Source of the DNA: Azonexus sp.
GTDB lineage: Bacteria > Pseudomonadota > Gammaproteobacteria > Burkholderiales > Rhodocyclaceae
Reading direction: 5' to 3'
DNA length: 64,000 bases
Assembly (NCBI RefSeq): GCF_030824335.1
Contig: NZ_JAVBXX010000003.1
Coordinates: 234,472-298,471, forward strand
The notes under the pieces were generated by a model, which saw nothing but the letters and a program-made list of their open reading frames with translations, was not told where the DNA came from and made no database searches. This document shows positions 33,192-42,012 of this stretch, piece after piece. Each line of letters opens with the position of its first letter. Position 1 is the first letter of the stretch. The translations under genes and the position numbers were made by a program.

Positions 33192-34442
33192 TTACTGTGC
33201 AGCTTCAGCACACAAATCAATCACACGCAAAACATCTTCGCGCAAATGAGGCGGTCCCTCCCCTTCCTTGCGCATACCAAATGCCAATTTGCATCCACCG
33301 GGAGATACCGTTGGTTCAATAAGCAAACTCACATCCCTCCGGTATATCAAGCTTCGCGTGCCATCAGGTTTGACTTGGTAGAAGCCTTTGTTGTGCTCCT
33401 GATTAACCAACACCCCCTCCTTGACCGGAATTAATTCCGGCTTCCATACAGAACGATGCGTCAAAACATGCTCAAGCTTGCCATTGGGATATAACCACCA
33501 CAATCCTGTAATCACCGCATCAAACAACTGAATTCCTGCTGTCGATTCGTAGGGCGTTTTCTCTACTTTCGATTTGTAGGAAGCTCTCAGCAGATAGGCA
33601 CCACGGAAGGTTTCATAATGCAAAAAGTTGACCCAAGCATCCTGAGTCAGCCAATCGACGAAGGGTGCCCGGTCGATCAAAATCGGTTTGCTCTCACGCC
33701 CCGGCGGATAAACGGCCAACGGCCGGCGGTCATGCCCCTCATCCAACACGGCCAACCAGCCATGACTTTTGTTCAAGCGAATCATCTTGATTCTGCGTTT
33801 GTTTTTTATCAGTTCATCAAGCGCGATCTGGGTTGCCCAGTCCTCCTCCGGGTCATTCGATGGCCTGGGCAGGCAGGTTTCCGGGCTGATCAAGGTTTTC
33901 GGCTGTACCTTTTCCTCACCCAAACGGCCATACACACGTTCCCATTCGTCCCGCAGGCATTTGCCATCGGTCAGCACTCGCTGGAAATACGCGATATTTC
34001 CATTGGCATAACATGGCGCATCGATACCGATCGCACTGTGGAAGGTCGTCTTTTGCGTTCGGGTATCGAAGATGGCCAGACGATTGAGTTCCAGCCCCCG
34101 ATTGCGCTTGGGCTGGACGGAGCGCGGCATCAGGCTGTCACCCAGTTGCACCGCCTGCGGCTTGTCATGCGTCGAAGGGATAATCCGCTCACAGAAGGTG
34201 CCGCTCCTGGTGGGAAACATCACCCGGTGTTCATCCATCCAGCGTATTCGATATGGCGAAACAATGGCAAGGTCGCTGTCCAGGATGACAGCCTCAGCCT
34301 GCACGGCGCATGGAAACAGCAGCAAGCTTCCCAGCATTAGCAGGCTTGCCCGCCATCGATTCACTTGGTTTTTTACGCGCGGCTGCGGATCAATCCGCGC
34401 CGAATCTCCGAGCGAGTATTTGCCGCGTGTCTTGTGTTGCAT
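33192..34442 (-). CDS. Secreted paralogue B, unknown family
   Basis: A 416-aa protein, closest to paralogue D: they match almost exactly over the first 60 residues and remain closely similar throughout. An unusually long, basic N-terminal region (about 30 residues) precedes the hydrophobic core ASLLMLGSLLLFPCAVQAEA, which looks like a Sec signal cleaved after AQA/AEA-type residues. Family motifs: WMDEHRVMF, FDTRTQK, CYANGNIAYF, YGRLGEEKVQ, YPPGRESKPILIDRAPF, LWWLYPNGK and LSPGGCKLAFG-type ending, DLC. AGGGG lies 8 nt before ATG. No enzymatic motif recognised. Confidence 0.75.
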   Translation of the reverse strand: MQHKTRGKYSLGDSARIDPQPRVKNQVNRWRASLLMLGSLLLFPCAVQAEAVILDSDLAIVSPYRIRWMDEHRVMFPTRSGTFCERIIPSTHDKPQAVQLGDSLMPRSVQPKRNRGLELNRLAIFDTRTQKTTFHSAIGIDAPCYANGNIAYFQRVLTDGKCLRDEWERVYGRLGEEKVQPKTLISPETCLPRPSNDPEEDWATQIALDELIKNKRRIKMIRLNKSHGWLAVLDEGHDRRPLAVYPPGRESKPILIDRAPFVDWLTQDAWVNFLHYETFRGAYLLRASYKSKVEKTPYESTAGIQLFDAVITGLWWLYPNGKLEHVLTHRSVWKPELIPVKEGVLVNQEHNKGFYQVKPDGTRSLIYRRDVSLLIEPTVSPGGCKLAFGMRKEGEGPPHLREDVLRVIDLCAEAAQ

Positions 34443-34481
34443 GATCGTACCCCTATACACCTCTGGCATTTAAATCATTAC

Positions 34482-35654
34482 TCAACGATTGGAACATCCG
34501 TCAAAGACGTTAAGATAATATTGGCTCTTACTGCTCATGCTGAGACTTGGAGCTATTCCATAAGCAAATTTACAACCATTTGGCGAAATAATCCCTCTCT
34601 GGTACCTGGGGGTATTGTAAAAAGACAATGAAACTCCTTTATCAACCAGGGAAAGATGCTGCTTTTCACCCACAAGATAAAATCCAGACCCCCCACCATC
34701 ACCATTCTTTGAATAAGGCCTATAAACCAATAATCCATTTTTAAATGGAAACACATTACCACTCACCACGGAGCTCCAACTTTCTTTCCGTTTGTAACTT
34801 ATAACCCCCTCAATTCTTCCATCTGGAAATAGCCACCAGACTTGCCCATCTTTAGTAGGCGTGCCATTTACACTCCCCTTGGGTACTCCTTCTAGACCTA
34901 TTAAATACGCTTTTTTGTATTCAAAATAACCAACGAAATCAATTTCATACCCAAGCCAAAGCCACATCGAAAAAAAATCAACATTTAAATTTATTGGGTT
35001 GTTTTCACGACCCGGTGGATAGATTTTCGTAGGGTAATGCCCATTTTCCTTCTGAATTTCCAAAAAACCATCTTCCGGTTTCAAATAAACCACGCGAACC
35101 GATCGATTATTCAGCGCTTTTTCTTGTTGAACGAATTCTTTCTCCCTGATTTTTTTAGTACTGAAAAATGAATTGGGTTTGATCTGACAAGTTTCGCTAT
35201 CAACCCAATGACCATCCTGAACCGCACTCTCATTTCCAAAACTACCAAAAACCAATTCGCGCTTGCTACTATCACACTGATTTTTATTTCTTAGATAAGC
35301 CGAATTTCCATTTGAAGAACAAATCAATCTATAAACATCCAAATCTTCATGCCATGTAATTTCTCTTGTCCTGGTATTGAAAATACCTATTTGGCGCTTC
35401 CTCCACTTGCTCTCTCTCGGGTTTTGTGGAGTTGCAGCATCATGGCAATATTTGTCAGAAAGATTGGAAAAAATCACTCGATCATCATCAAGCCACATCG
35501 ATGACGCGAAGTAATCCAGGACTACGCCACTTTCAATAACTCGAGGATCTCTTTCTTCAGAAAAAAAATCAGGAAGAAAAAGTACGAATATCAAAATAAA
35601 AACAAAAATGGTTTTTTTATTCATAAACCAGCGCCCAGTGTTTTTATCACTCAT
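34482..35654 (-). CDS. Secreted or membrane-anchored paralogue C, AT-rich
   Basis: A 390-aa member of the same family, much more AT-rich than its neighbours. The N-terminus has a hydrophobic segment KKTIFVFILIFVLFLP that may act as a signal or anchor, without a clear lipobox. Motifs retained: WLDDDRVIF, FNTRTRE, CSSNGN, FGSFGNE, YPPGRENNPINL, VWWLFPDGR and ISPNGCKFAYG. The six family cysteines are present. Start at 35654 uses GGGG upstream; MNKKTIF at residue 11 is an alternative. It lies between the near-identical B and D, 39 and 29 nt from them. Confidence 0.72.
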   Translation of the reverse strand: MSDKNTGRWFMNKKTIFVFILIFVLFLPDFFSEERDPRVIESGVVLDYFASSMWLDDDRVIFSNLSDKYCHDAATPQNPRESKWRKRQIGIFNTRTREITWHEDLDVYRLICSSNGNSAYLRNKNQCDSSKRELVFGSFGNESAVQDGHWVDSETCQIKPNSFFSTKKIREKEFVQQEKALNNRSVRVVYLKPEDGFLEIQKENGHYPTKIYPPGRENNPINLNVDFFSMWLWLGYEIDFVGYFEYKKAYLIGLEGVPKGSVNGTPTKDGQVWWLFPDGRIEGVISYKRKESWSSVVSGNVFPFKNGLLVYRPYSKNGDGGGSGFYLVGEKQHLSLVDKGVSLSFYNTPRYQRGIISPNGCKFAYGIAPSLSMSSKSQYYLNVFDGCSNR

Positions 35655-35683
35655 TTTTTTCCCCGAATCTGAAAACACCGCGA

Positions 35684-36916
35684 TTACCGGAGCACATCGG
35701 TACACAAATCAATCACACGCAAGACATCGTCACGCAAATGTGGCGATCCTTCCCCTTCTTTGCGCGTACCAAATGCCATCTTGCATCCACCAGGAGATAG
35801 CGTTGGTGCAATAAGCAGGTTCACACCCTTGCGGTATATCGACCTTCGCGTCCCATCGGGTTTGATTTGGTACAAGCCTTCGCTGAAATGCTTGACCAAT
35901 ACCCCCTCCTTGAAGGGGATTAGCTCCAGCCCAAAAGCGCCACGATGCGTCAAAACATGCTCAACCCTGCCATCGGGATACAGCCACCAAAATGCCGTGA
36001 TCACAGGATTAATCTGTCCCGCCATCTCCGGCCGGTACTCTCCACTCAGCAGGTAGGCACCACGGAAGGTTTCATAGCGCAGGAACCTGACTTGAGTCGC
36101 CCTCTTTTCATCTTGCGTCAGCCAATCGATGAAGGGCGCCCGGTCGATGAGAATCGGTTTGCTCCCGTGCCCCGGCGGATAGATTGCCAGCGGCCGATAG
36201 TCGCGAGCCTCCAGCGACATTGCCAACCAGCCGTGGGCCTTGTTCAAGCGGATCATCTTGATTGTGCGTTTGTTTTTTACCAAGGCATCATCAAGCCCGA
36301 CCTGGGTTAGCCAGTCCTCCTCCGGGTCATTCGACGACTTGGGCAGGCAGGTTTCCGGGCTGATCAAGGTTTTCGGCTGTACCTTTTCCTCACCCAAACG
36401 GCCGTACACACGCTCCCATTCCTCCCGCAGACATTTGCCACCGCTCAGCACTGGCTGGAAATACGCAATATTTCCGTTGGCGTAACATGGCGCATCGATA
36501 CCGACAGCCCCCTGGAAGCTCGTCTTTTGCGTGCGGGTATCGAAAATGGCCAAACGATTGAGCGCCACCCCCTGATTGCGCTTGGGCTGATCGGAGCGCG
36601 GCATGAGGCGGTCCCCCGATTGCAGCATCTGCATTTTGTCATGCGTTGAAGGGATATTCCGTTCACAGAACGTACCGCTTTTGGCAAGAAATATCACCCG
36701 ATGCTCATCCATCCAGCGCATCCAATATGGCGTAGCAATCGCAACATCGCTGTCCAGGATGACAGCCTCAGCCTGCACGGCGCTTGGAAACAGCAGCAAG
36801 CTTCCCAGCATTAGCAGGCTTGCCCGCCATCGATTCACTTGGTTTTTTACGCGCTGCTGCGGATCAATCCGCGCCGAATCTCCGGCCGAGCATTTGCCGC
36901 GTGCCTTGTGTTGCAT
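35684..36916 (-). CDS. Secreted paralogue D, first gene of the island operon
   Basis: A 410-aa protein, near-duplicate of paralogue B including the untranslated leader (AGGGGGATACGATC then ATGCAACACAA). Long basic N-terminus, then the hydrophobic signal ASLLMLGSLLLFPSAVQAEA. Motifs: WMDEHRVIF, FDTRTQK, PCYANGNIAYF, YGRLGEEKVQ, YPPGHGSKPILIDRAPF, FWWLYPDGR, LSPGGCKMAFG and a terminal DLC. The promoter should lie in the 189 bp up to 37105, but none stands out. Function unknown; secretion to periplasm is the only supported inference. Confidence 0.75.
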   Translation of the reverse strand: MQHKARGKCSAGDSARIDPQQRVKNQVNRWRASLLMLGSLLLFPSAVQAEAVILDSDVAIATPYWMRWMDEHRVIFLAKSGTFCERNIPSTHDKMQMLQSGDRLMPRSDQPKRNQGVALNRLAIFDTRTQKTSFQGAVGIDAPCYANGNIAYFQPVLSGGKCLREEWERVYGRLGEEKVQPKTLISPETCLPKSSNDPEEDWLTQVGLDDALVKNKRTIKMIRLNKAHGWLAMSLEARDYRPLAIYPPGHGSKPILIDRAPFIDWLTQDEKRATQVRFLRYETFRGAYLLSGEYRPEMAGQINPVITAFWWLYPDGRVEHVLTHRGAFGLELIPFKEGVLVKHFSEGLYQIKPDGTRRSIYRKGVNLLIAPTLSPGGCKMAFGTRKEGEGSPHLRDDVLRVIDLCTDVLR

Positions 36917-37076
36917 GATCGTATCCCCCTGGCGGTGACGGGCTGGACTAACGCGACGCACGCCTATGCCCGGCAAGCGTAGCCTAGCCGAACATTAAAT
37001 GCTTTGGGAATATCACTTTGGTGCTACTGCACCATTCGCCCTATGCCGGGCGAGACCGCCAGATCAGCGGAGAAAC

Positions 37077-37098
37077 GATCCGGGCGATTGCCCGGATC
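37077..37098 (-). terminator. Terminator-like hairpin after the SEC-C gene
   Basis: Perfect stem GATCCGGGC / GCCCGGATC with a four-base loop, directly behind the stop of the SEC-C gene. The following T tract on the minus strand is short, so termination may be incomplete. Confidence 0.6.
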
Positions 37099-37105
37099 GG
37101 CATAT

Positions 37106-37801
37106 TTAGTTCAATTTTTCCGGTCGACCGCAACATTGCTTGTATTTCTTGCCGCTGCCGCAGGGACAGGGGTCGTTGCGACCGGATTTCGGTTCGTCGT
37201 GCTGCACCGTCATCCCGCCACGCTTGGCGCGCCAGAAGTTGTACAGCGTCTGCACGATGACCGGCAGGTTGTCCTGGATATCGCCCATCAGGCGGGCTTC
37301 CTCGGCGGGCAGGAACCAGCGTTCGCCACTTTTTTCGGCATCTTCCTTGAGCATGCCGTTGAGCATGAACAGCGGCTCGAGCAGTTCAGACAAGTCGTCG
37401 GCGTGCTTGCCGGCCAGTTCGTACCAATCGCCGCCGAGTCCGGCACCAAAGACATAAGCATCGGCCCAAGCGGCAAAATCGTATTCTTCCGAGCCTTCAT
37501 CCACCGGGTAAAGCAACGGCGATATGGTTTCATCGGCCAGCAGGGATTGCGCGATGTCGTTGTTCAATCGAATCAACAATTCGACCGTTTCCCCAACCAC
37601 TGGATCGTCAACCTTGCTGGCGGCGGCGCCGAGTACCTCTGGTAGCCAGACGGCCGGCTGAATCGGCTGCGGACTGCTGACCACAGCGCAGATCAATGCC
37701 TGCGCTTCGTCCAGACGCATCGACTCTTCGCCAAAAATTTCTGCCTCGAGCAATTCTTCAAGCCGGTCGAGATCGGCTTCGGTCAATGGATTCGGGTTCA
37801 T
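37106..37801 (-). CDS. YecA-like UPF0149 protein with SEC-C zinc motif
   Basis: A 231-aa protein: an N-terminal helical UPF0149 domain (residues ~1-185, [43 protein letters not shown]) and a C-terminal SEC-C zinc motif [16 protein letters not shown]. This motif binds SecB or ribosome/chaperone partners in SecA and YecA. The final codons contain the CGGTCGACCG palindrome (37121-37130). Start at 37801 has GAGG about 10 nt upstream and overlaps closely with the AraC gene (1 nt apart). A decayed copy of this 3' end lies at 31978-32041. Confidence 0.9.
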   Translation of the reverse strand: MNPNPLTEADLDRLEELLEAEIFGEESMRLDEAQALICAVVSSPQPIQPAVWLPEVLGAAASKVDDPVVGETVELLIRLNNDIAQSLLADETISPLLYPVDEGSEEYDFAAWADAYVFGAGLGGDWYELAGKHADDLSELLEPLFMLNGMLKEDAEKSGERWFLPAEEARLMGDIQDNLPVIVQTLYNFWRAKRGGMTVQHDEPKSGRNDPCPCGSGKKYKQCCGRPEKLN

Positions 37802-37802
37802 T

Positions 37803-38642
37803 TCACTTATCCTCGGGAATAGTTGAATCATAGCCCAGATTGCCGTTCCCCCCGGAAGACTGGGCGCGTGACTGCATGAATCGAGCCGGCGATACGCCAA
37901 AGGCGCGTTTGAACATGGCGGAAAAAGCCGCCTGACTGGCGTAACCGAGTTCGCTCGCAACCTCACCGCAAGCCCGCCCCCGGCCGATCAGGTCGAGTGC
38001 TCGGGCCAGGCGTAGCTGCTGACGCCAGGCGCCGAAGCTCATTTTCAGTTCGCTGGCGAACAGCCGGGCCAGCGTCCGTTCGCTGGCGCCGACGCGAACC
38101 GACCATTCGGCCAACGAAAGTTTGGCCGCCGGATCCTCCATCAAGGCGCCGCACAAGGTTTGCAGACGCCGGTCGCGTGGCAAGGGCAAGCCCAGCGACA
38201 ATGGGGGCGCGCGACTAATTTCAGTCAACAACAGACGAATCATCAACTCACGACGCTCGTCCTCTTCCTCCGCCAATGCGCTGATTGCTTCAATCAAGGC
38301 GCGCATCAGATCGGATACTTCAACCACGGAACAAGCGTCGAGCGGTAATGGTGCAGCCTCGGTCGCGATGTAAATGGTACGTAACTCGACCTGGCCGAGC
38401 ATCACCACTTCGTGCTCGATCTGTGGCGGAATCCACACCGCACGGAAGGCCGGGACAAGCCAGGCCATGCCTGCAGCCGCGATGCGCAAAGCACCACGTA
38501 GCGGAAAAGCCAGTTGCGCCCAGTCGTGGCTGTGCAAGGGTACGCGCACGTCGGACGGCAGGCTGCGCAGGTTGACGGTCAGCGGCTCGGCGACAGTAGG
38601 TGCCCGGCGGGGGCAGGGATCGAAGGGGAGATGTGTCAGCAT
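37803..38642 (-). CDS. AraC-family transcriptional regulator
   Basis: A 279-aa regulator. The N-terminal cupin-like part has [17 protein letters not shown] and [10 protein letters not shown] (about residues 35-80). The C-terminus holds two helix-turn-helix motifs ([21 protein letters not shown] and [20 protein letters not shown]) with the typical ending [12 protein letters not shown]. The sensor half resembles regulators that control divergently placed MFS efflux genes, as here. Likely acts on the 85-bp spacer with the MFS gene (inference). Confidence 0.92.
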   Translation of the reverse strand: MLTHLPFDPCPRRAPTVAEPLTVNLRSLPSDVRVPLHSHDWAQLAFPLRGALRIAAAGMAWLVPAFRAVWIPPQIEHEVVMLGQVELRTIYIATEAAPLPLDACSVVEVSDLMRALIEAISALAEEEDERRELMIRLLLTEISRAPPLSLGLPLPRDRRLQTLCGALMEDPAAKLSLAEWSVRVGASERTLARLFASELKMSFGAWRQQLRLARALDLIGRGRACGEVASELGYASQAAFSAMFKRAFGVSPARFMQSRAQSSGGNGNLGYDSTIPEDK

Positions 38643-38727
38643 TGCGATAATTTTTGTCCTATTATCGAATTTACGTCAAGTAGCACGTCGCTAAACTGCA
38701 AGCACACGCATTTCTTCTGCTGCCGAC

Positions 38728-39936
38728 ATGAGTACTACTGCCCTTCCCCCACCTGTTACGCACGATATCGAAACCATTTCGCTGATCGGTTTCGTACATG
38801 GTGTCTCGCACTTTTTTCATCTGCTGCTGCCACCACTCTTCCCATGGCTGATGGTGGATTTCGCACTGAACTTCACTGCCGTTGGCACGACGATGACAGT
38901 CTTTTTCGTCATTTCCGGTATCGGCCAGGCTGCGGCAGGATTCTTCGTTGACCGCTTCGGTGCCTTCCGTGTTCTCGCCGCCGGCATCTGCTGTTTCATA
39001 CTCGCCGGCATCGCGCTGCATTTCGCCAACGGCCTGCCCGGACTACTCATCGCTGCCGGGCTCGCCGGTCTGGGCAACAGTGTTTTCCATCCAGCCGATT
39101 TCACCGTGCTCAACCGTCATGTCTCACAATCCCGGCTCGGCCACGCTTTCTCGGTGCATGGCCTGTCCGGCAATCTCGGCTGGGCTGCTGCACCGGTGTT
39201 CATGACAGGAATTGCCGCCGTATCCGGCTGGCGCGATGCCGCCCTCGCCGCCAGCCTGCTGGCACTCGCCGCGCTGGCTGTACTGTTCTGGCGTCGCCAG
39301 GCCATTGCCGATCCGCGTGGCGAATACGCCAGTCGGCCACCGGAAAAAGCCGTACCGCCGCTGGCCTTCCTGCGCGTACCGGCGGTCTGGCTGTGTTTCC
39401 TGTTCTTCTTTCTGATCACCGCCGCCTTCGGTGCCATCCAGAATTTTTCCAGCCCGATCCTGCAGGCACTTTATGGCCTGAGCCTGGCAAGCGCAGCCAG
39501 CGCCTTGTCGGCCTACTTGCTCGGCGGCGCAGTCGGTATCGTGCTCGGAGGCTTTCTCGCGCAGAAAAATGCACACGACTGGCTGATCGCTGCGGCCCTC
39601 GGCATCGCCGCACTGCTCGCATTACTGCTCGCCAGCAGCCTTCTACCCGCCTGGAGCATGCTGCCGCTGATGAGCGCCATCGGCTTCTGCACCGGCATCG
39701 CCGGCCCATCGCGTGATCTGCTGGTGCGCCGGGCTGCCACGGCGCGCTTTGGTCAGGCGGCATTCGGACGCATCTACGGTTTCGTTTATTCCGGGCTGGA
39801 CCTCGGCTTGGCCTTGGCGCCCTTGCTGTTCGGACGATTGATGGATGCCGGAAATTTTACGGAGGTGCTATTTGGCATTGCCGGCTTCCAGATACTGGCC
39901 ATTTTCACCGCCCTGCGGGTTGGTCGGGCCGGCTGA
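38728..39936 (+). CDS. MFS transporter, fosmidomycin-resistance (Fsr)-like
   Basis: A 402-aa, twelve-helix major facilitator. The signatures GFVHGVSHFFHLLLPPLFPWL and GNSVFHPADFTVLNRHVS are typical of the Fsr-like group, which exports fosmidomycin or related compounds; other members move sugars or organic acids. Divergent from the AraC regulator, which probably controls it. The ATG has no strong ribosome site, and the fit to the family N-terminus decides the start. Confidence 0.88.
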   Translation: MSTTALPPPVTHDIETISLIGFVHGVSHFFHLLLPPLFPWLMVDFALNFTAVGTTMTVFFVISGIGQAAAGFFVDRFGAFRVLAAGICCFILAGIALHFANGLPGLLIAAGLAGLGNSVFHPADFTVLNRHVSQSRLGHAFSVHGLSGNLGWAAAPVFMTGIAAVSGWRDAALAASLLALAALAVLFWRRQAIADPRGEYASRPPEKAVPPLAFLRVPAVWLCFLFFFLITAAFGAIQNFSSPILQALYGLSLASAASALSAYLLGGAVGIVLGGFLAQKNAHDWLIAAALGIAALLALLLASSLLPAWSMLPLMSAIGFCTGIAGPSRDLLVRRAATARFGQAAFGRIYGFVYSGLDLGLALAPLLFGRLMDAGNFTEVLFGIAGFQILAIFTALRVGRAG

Positions 39937-40012
39937 ATGAAGCTGGCCTGGCGGACGCCCCCCCGCATGACATGGTGGGTGGATAGCATAGGGAGAATGG
40001 CGTGCAACGAAG

Positions 40013-40174
40013 TCAGATGTTACGGAACAAACTGCCATCTCCCCGTGAGTTCCCGCCGATTTCGCCCCCCCGTTTTTTCCGGTCGAAATGCATCAGCGCC
40101 AAAGCACTCACCCAGACGGTCGCACCGACTCCGGCAAGGAAACAAAGGATGATAAGCAGTATGTTGGTATCCAT
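40013..40174 (-). CDS. Possible 53-aa membrane-anchored peptide
   Basis: Short frame starting MDTNILLIILCFLAGVGATV, with one hydrophobic helix followed by a basic, Gly-rich tail (FDRKKRGGEIGGN). No ribosome site is visible. Its helix-plus-basic-tail design is typical of small membrane proteins, but the evidence is weak and it lies in a 650-bp region without larger genes. Confidence 0.3.
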   Translation of the reverse strand: MDTNILLIILCFLAGVGATVWVSALALMHFDRKKRGGEIGGNSRGDGSLFRNI

Positions 40175-40321
40175 TGAACAAAAATACCATTTGAATAGAT
40201 TGCCAGGCAATTACCAAAAATAGGTATATGACAACGTAGCAAAAAATCATCCTTGTAAAGTTCGATTTCTGGACTAAAGTGAAAGTGCACAGCACGTTGT
40301 TTCACCGAAAGGAAATGAATC

Positions 40322-40432
40322 ATGTGTGTAGTAACGCAAAGAAACAGGCCGATGATGAATCCGGGAATTACCAAGGCAACACGGGCTGAAGATTCAGCCG
40401 AGGATGATCCGCCGCAAATCGGTCGGCACTGA
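40322..40432 (+). CDS. Possible 36-aa peptide
   Basis: Frame MCVVTQRNRPMMNPG... ending ...DDPPQIGRH with AAAGGA about 8 nt before ATG. An intrinsic terminator follows about 30 nt after the stop, and a weak promoter-like pair (TTGTAA, 16 nt, TAAAGT) lies near 40253-40280. The peptide is rich in Asp/Glu in its second half and contains one Cys at position 2. A short independent transcript is likely; whether it is translated is not certain. Confidence 0.4.
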   Translation: MCVVTQRNRPMMNPGITKATRAEDSAEDDPPQIGRH

Positions 40433-40460
40433 ACGGAGAGCGTTACGGTGCCAGCAGAAA

Positions 40461-40488
40461 GGCCAGCAAAACAGCTGGCCTTTTTCTT
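40461..40488 (+). terminator. Intrinsic terminator
   Basis: Stem GGCCAGC / GCTGGCC with an AAAACA loop and a T run. It would end the transcript of the short frame at 40322 and separates this region from the convergent radical SAM gene. Confidence 0.85.
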
Positions 40489-40593
40489 GGTCCTTCCTTC
40501 TTGGTCCTTCGTTCTGAGCGCTGAATTCAACAACATCCGGCGGGCAAGAAATGCCCGATGCTTGAAAAATACATCAGGAAAACCAGGGCAGCG

Positions 40594-41484
40594 TTACAAA
40601 CCGCGCGCCCAGAGAGGCCGCAGTCGCGCTTCCTGCGGTCGTTCAATCGCTTGCCTGACCTGCGCCAACAGTCTTTCCTTATCCGCTCCCAAGGTGCCTT
40701 TCAGGATCAGGGCATTGGAGGCGTGATCGCTGCGAAACACGGTACGCGTCAACGTCAAGCGCGAGAGAAAATCTTCCATTTCAGTGAACAAGGCCTGTTG
40801 GTCAAGCGGTTCCCACTGAGGAAAATCCGCACGAAAACGCTGCTCGCCTTTCGGAAAACTGACCACCAGGGTGGCAAGGTATTCAGGCTGTGTCAGATTC
40901 GCCAGCTTCGCGGAGTTGACTGCGTGCTGGTGGGTGTAGACCTGCCCGCCCAAGCCATTGAGGATCATCACGGAACGGGAGATACCTGCGTTTCCCAATT
41001 TTTCCAAAGCCTCGCAGGTCGTAGCGAAGCTTTCTCCCTTGGTAACCAAGGCCAGGACTTCATCGTCGCCAGATTCGGCACCGACATAAACCATTTTCAA
41101 ACCAGCCGCCGCCAGTTCGTCGATTTCCTGCTGCGACTTTTTCCTTAAATTTCGCGGCAGGCAATACGAAGAAATCCGGCGCACCGCCGGTAGATGGGTA
41201 TGGATTGCCTCAAGTACGGTCAACAAGCGTTTGGTCGGCAAAACCAGTGCATCGCCGTCCGCCAGAAAGACACGCCGGATATCGTTACCATAGCGTTCAC
41301 CTGTCAGGCGGATACTCTCCAATACCTCGGCTTCTTCACGGGCGCGGAATTTTTTCTGCGGCGCGGTGTACATCTCGCAGAAAGTGCATTTGTTCCAGGA
41401 ACAACCATCAGTGAGCGGCAGGATCAGCGATTCAGCCTCACTCGGCGGCCGGTAGACCGGCTCGACGTAGCGGATCGGGATCAT
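40594..41484 (-). CDS. Radical SAM protein, Elp3/B12-type fold, unknown substrate
   Basis: A 296-aa radical SAM protein with the cluster motif GCSWNKCTFCEM (Cys28, Cys33, Cys36; C-x4-C-x2-C). Further family features are VFLADGDALVLPT, YVGAESGDDEVL and the second-half NGLGGQ. Start at 41484 (MIPIRYVEPVYRPPSEA) overlaps the thioesterase stop by ATGA, so the two are cotranslated. It shares its cysteine pattern and nearby residues with the larger radical SAM at 54711. The substrate is unknown. Confidence 0.88.
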   Translation of the reverse strand: MIPIRYVEPVYRPPSEAESLILPLTDGCSWNKCTFCEMYTAPQKKFRAREEAEVLESIRLTGERYGNDIRRVFLADGDALVLPTKRLLTVLEAIHTHLPAVRRISSYCLPRNLRKKSQQEIDELAAAGLKMVYVGAESGDDEVLALVTKGESFATTCEALEKLGNAGISRSVMILNGLGGQVYTHQHAVNSAKLANLTQPEYLATLVVSFPKGEQRFRADFPQWEPLDQQALFTEMEDFLSRLTLTRTVFRSDHASNALILKGTLGADKERLLAQVRQAIERPQEARLRPLWARGL

Positions 41485-41909
41485 GCGCCGCCGACCTTGG
41501 CAAGAAAGGCTACCGGCACTACCGCCTTGCTCCGTGCCGCGTAGTCGAAAAAGACGATGCCATGCTTGCCACGCGCCACTTCGCGCCCGCTCGCCAGGTC
41601 GGACAAACGCCAGAGCAGATCGCAACCGTGGTTGTGAAAGTCGCCGGCAGCGAATTCAATCCGCAAGGTCTCGCCGTGAAACGCTTCGGAACGATACTGT
41701 GCTGCGACATCGGCAACGATGACACCAACGCCTTCGACGTCGAGTTCGGAATAACCGAGTGAGCGGAAGAAGCGGACCCGCGCTTCCGAGACCAACATCA
41801 ACAATGCGGCGTTATCGAGGTGATTGCCATAGTTGATGTGGTTAATATAAATAGGCACTTCGGTGGAAAAAACGAAGTGTTCAGGCAGGTCGATCTTGAT
41901 GCGCGGCAT
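41481..41909 (-). CDS. 4HBT hot-dog acyl-CoA thioesterase
   Basis: A 142-aa hot-dog protein of the YbgC/FadM type. The N-terminal strand and helix contain VPIYINHINYGNHLDNAALL, where the usual Asp of the 4HBT motif is replaced by Asn-Tyr-Gly spacing. An ATG six bases upstream (41915) is an equally possible start; no clear ribosome site decides it. It hydrolyses acyl-CoA thioesters by family analogy. Overlaps the radical SAM gene. Confidence 0.8.
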   Translation of the reverse strand: MPRIKIDLPEHFVFSTEVPIYINHINYGNHLDNAALLMLVSEARVRFFRSLGYSELDVEGVGVIVADVAAQYRSEAFHGETLRIEFAAGDFHNHGCDLLWRLSDLASGREVARGKHGIVFFDYAARSKAVVPVAFLAKVGGA

Positions 41910-42012
41910 GATCATCCGGTTCGTGACAGAAAAGCCGTATTTTAGGCCTTCGACAGCCGAACCGTGACGATCTCCCGCGGCCGAGCCGCAAGTCGGCAAA
42001 ACACGCTCAGGC

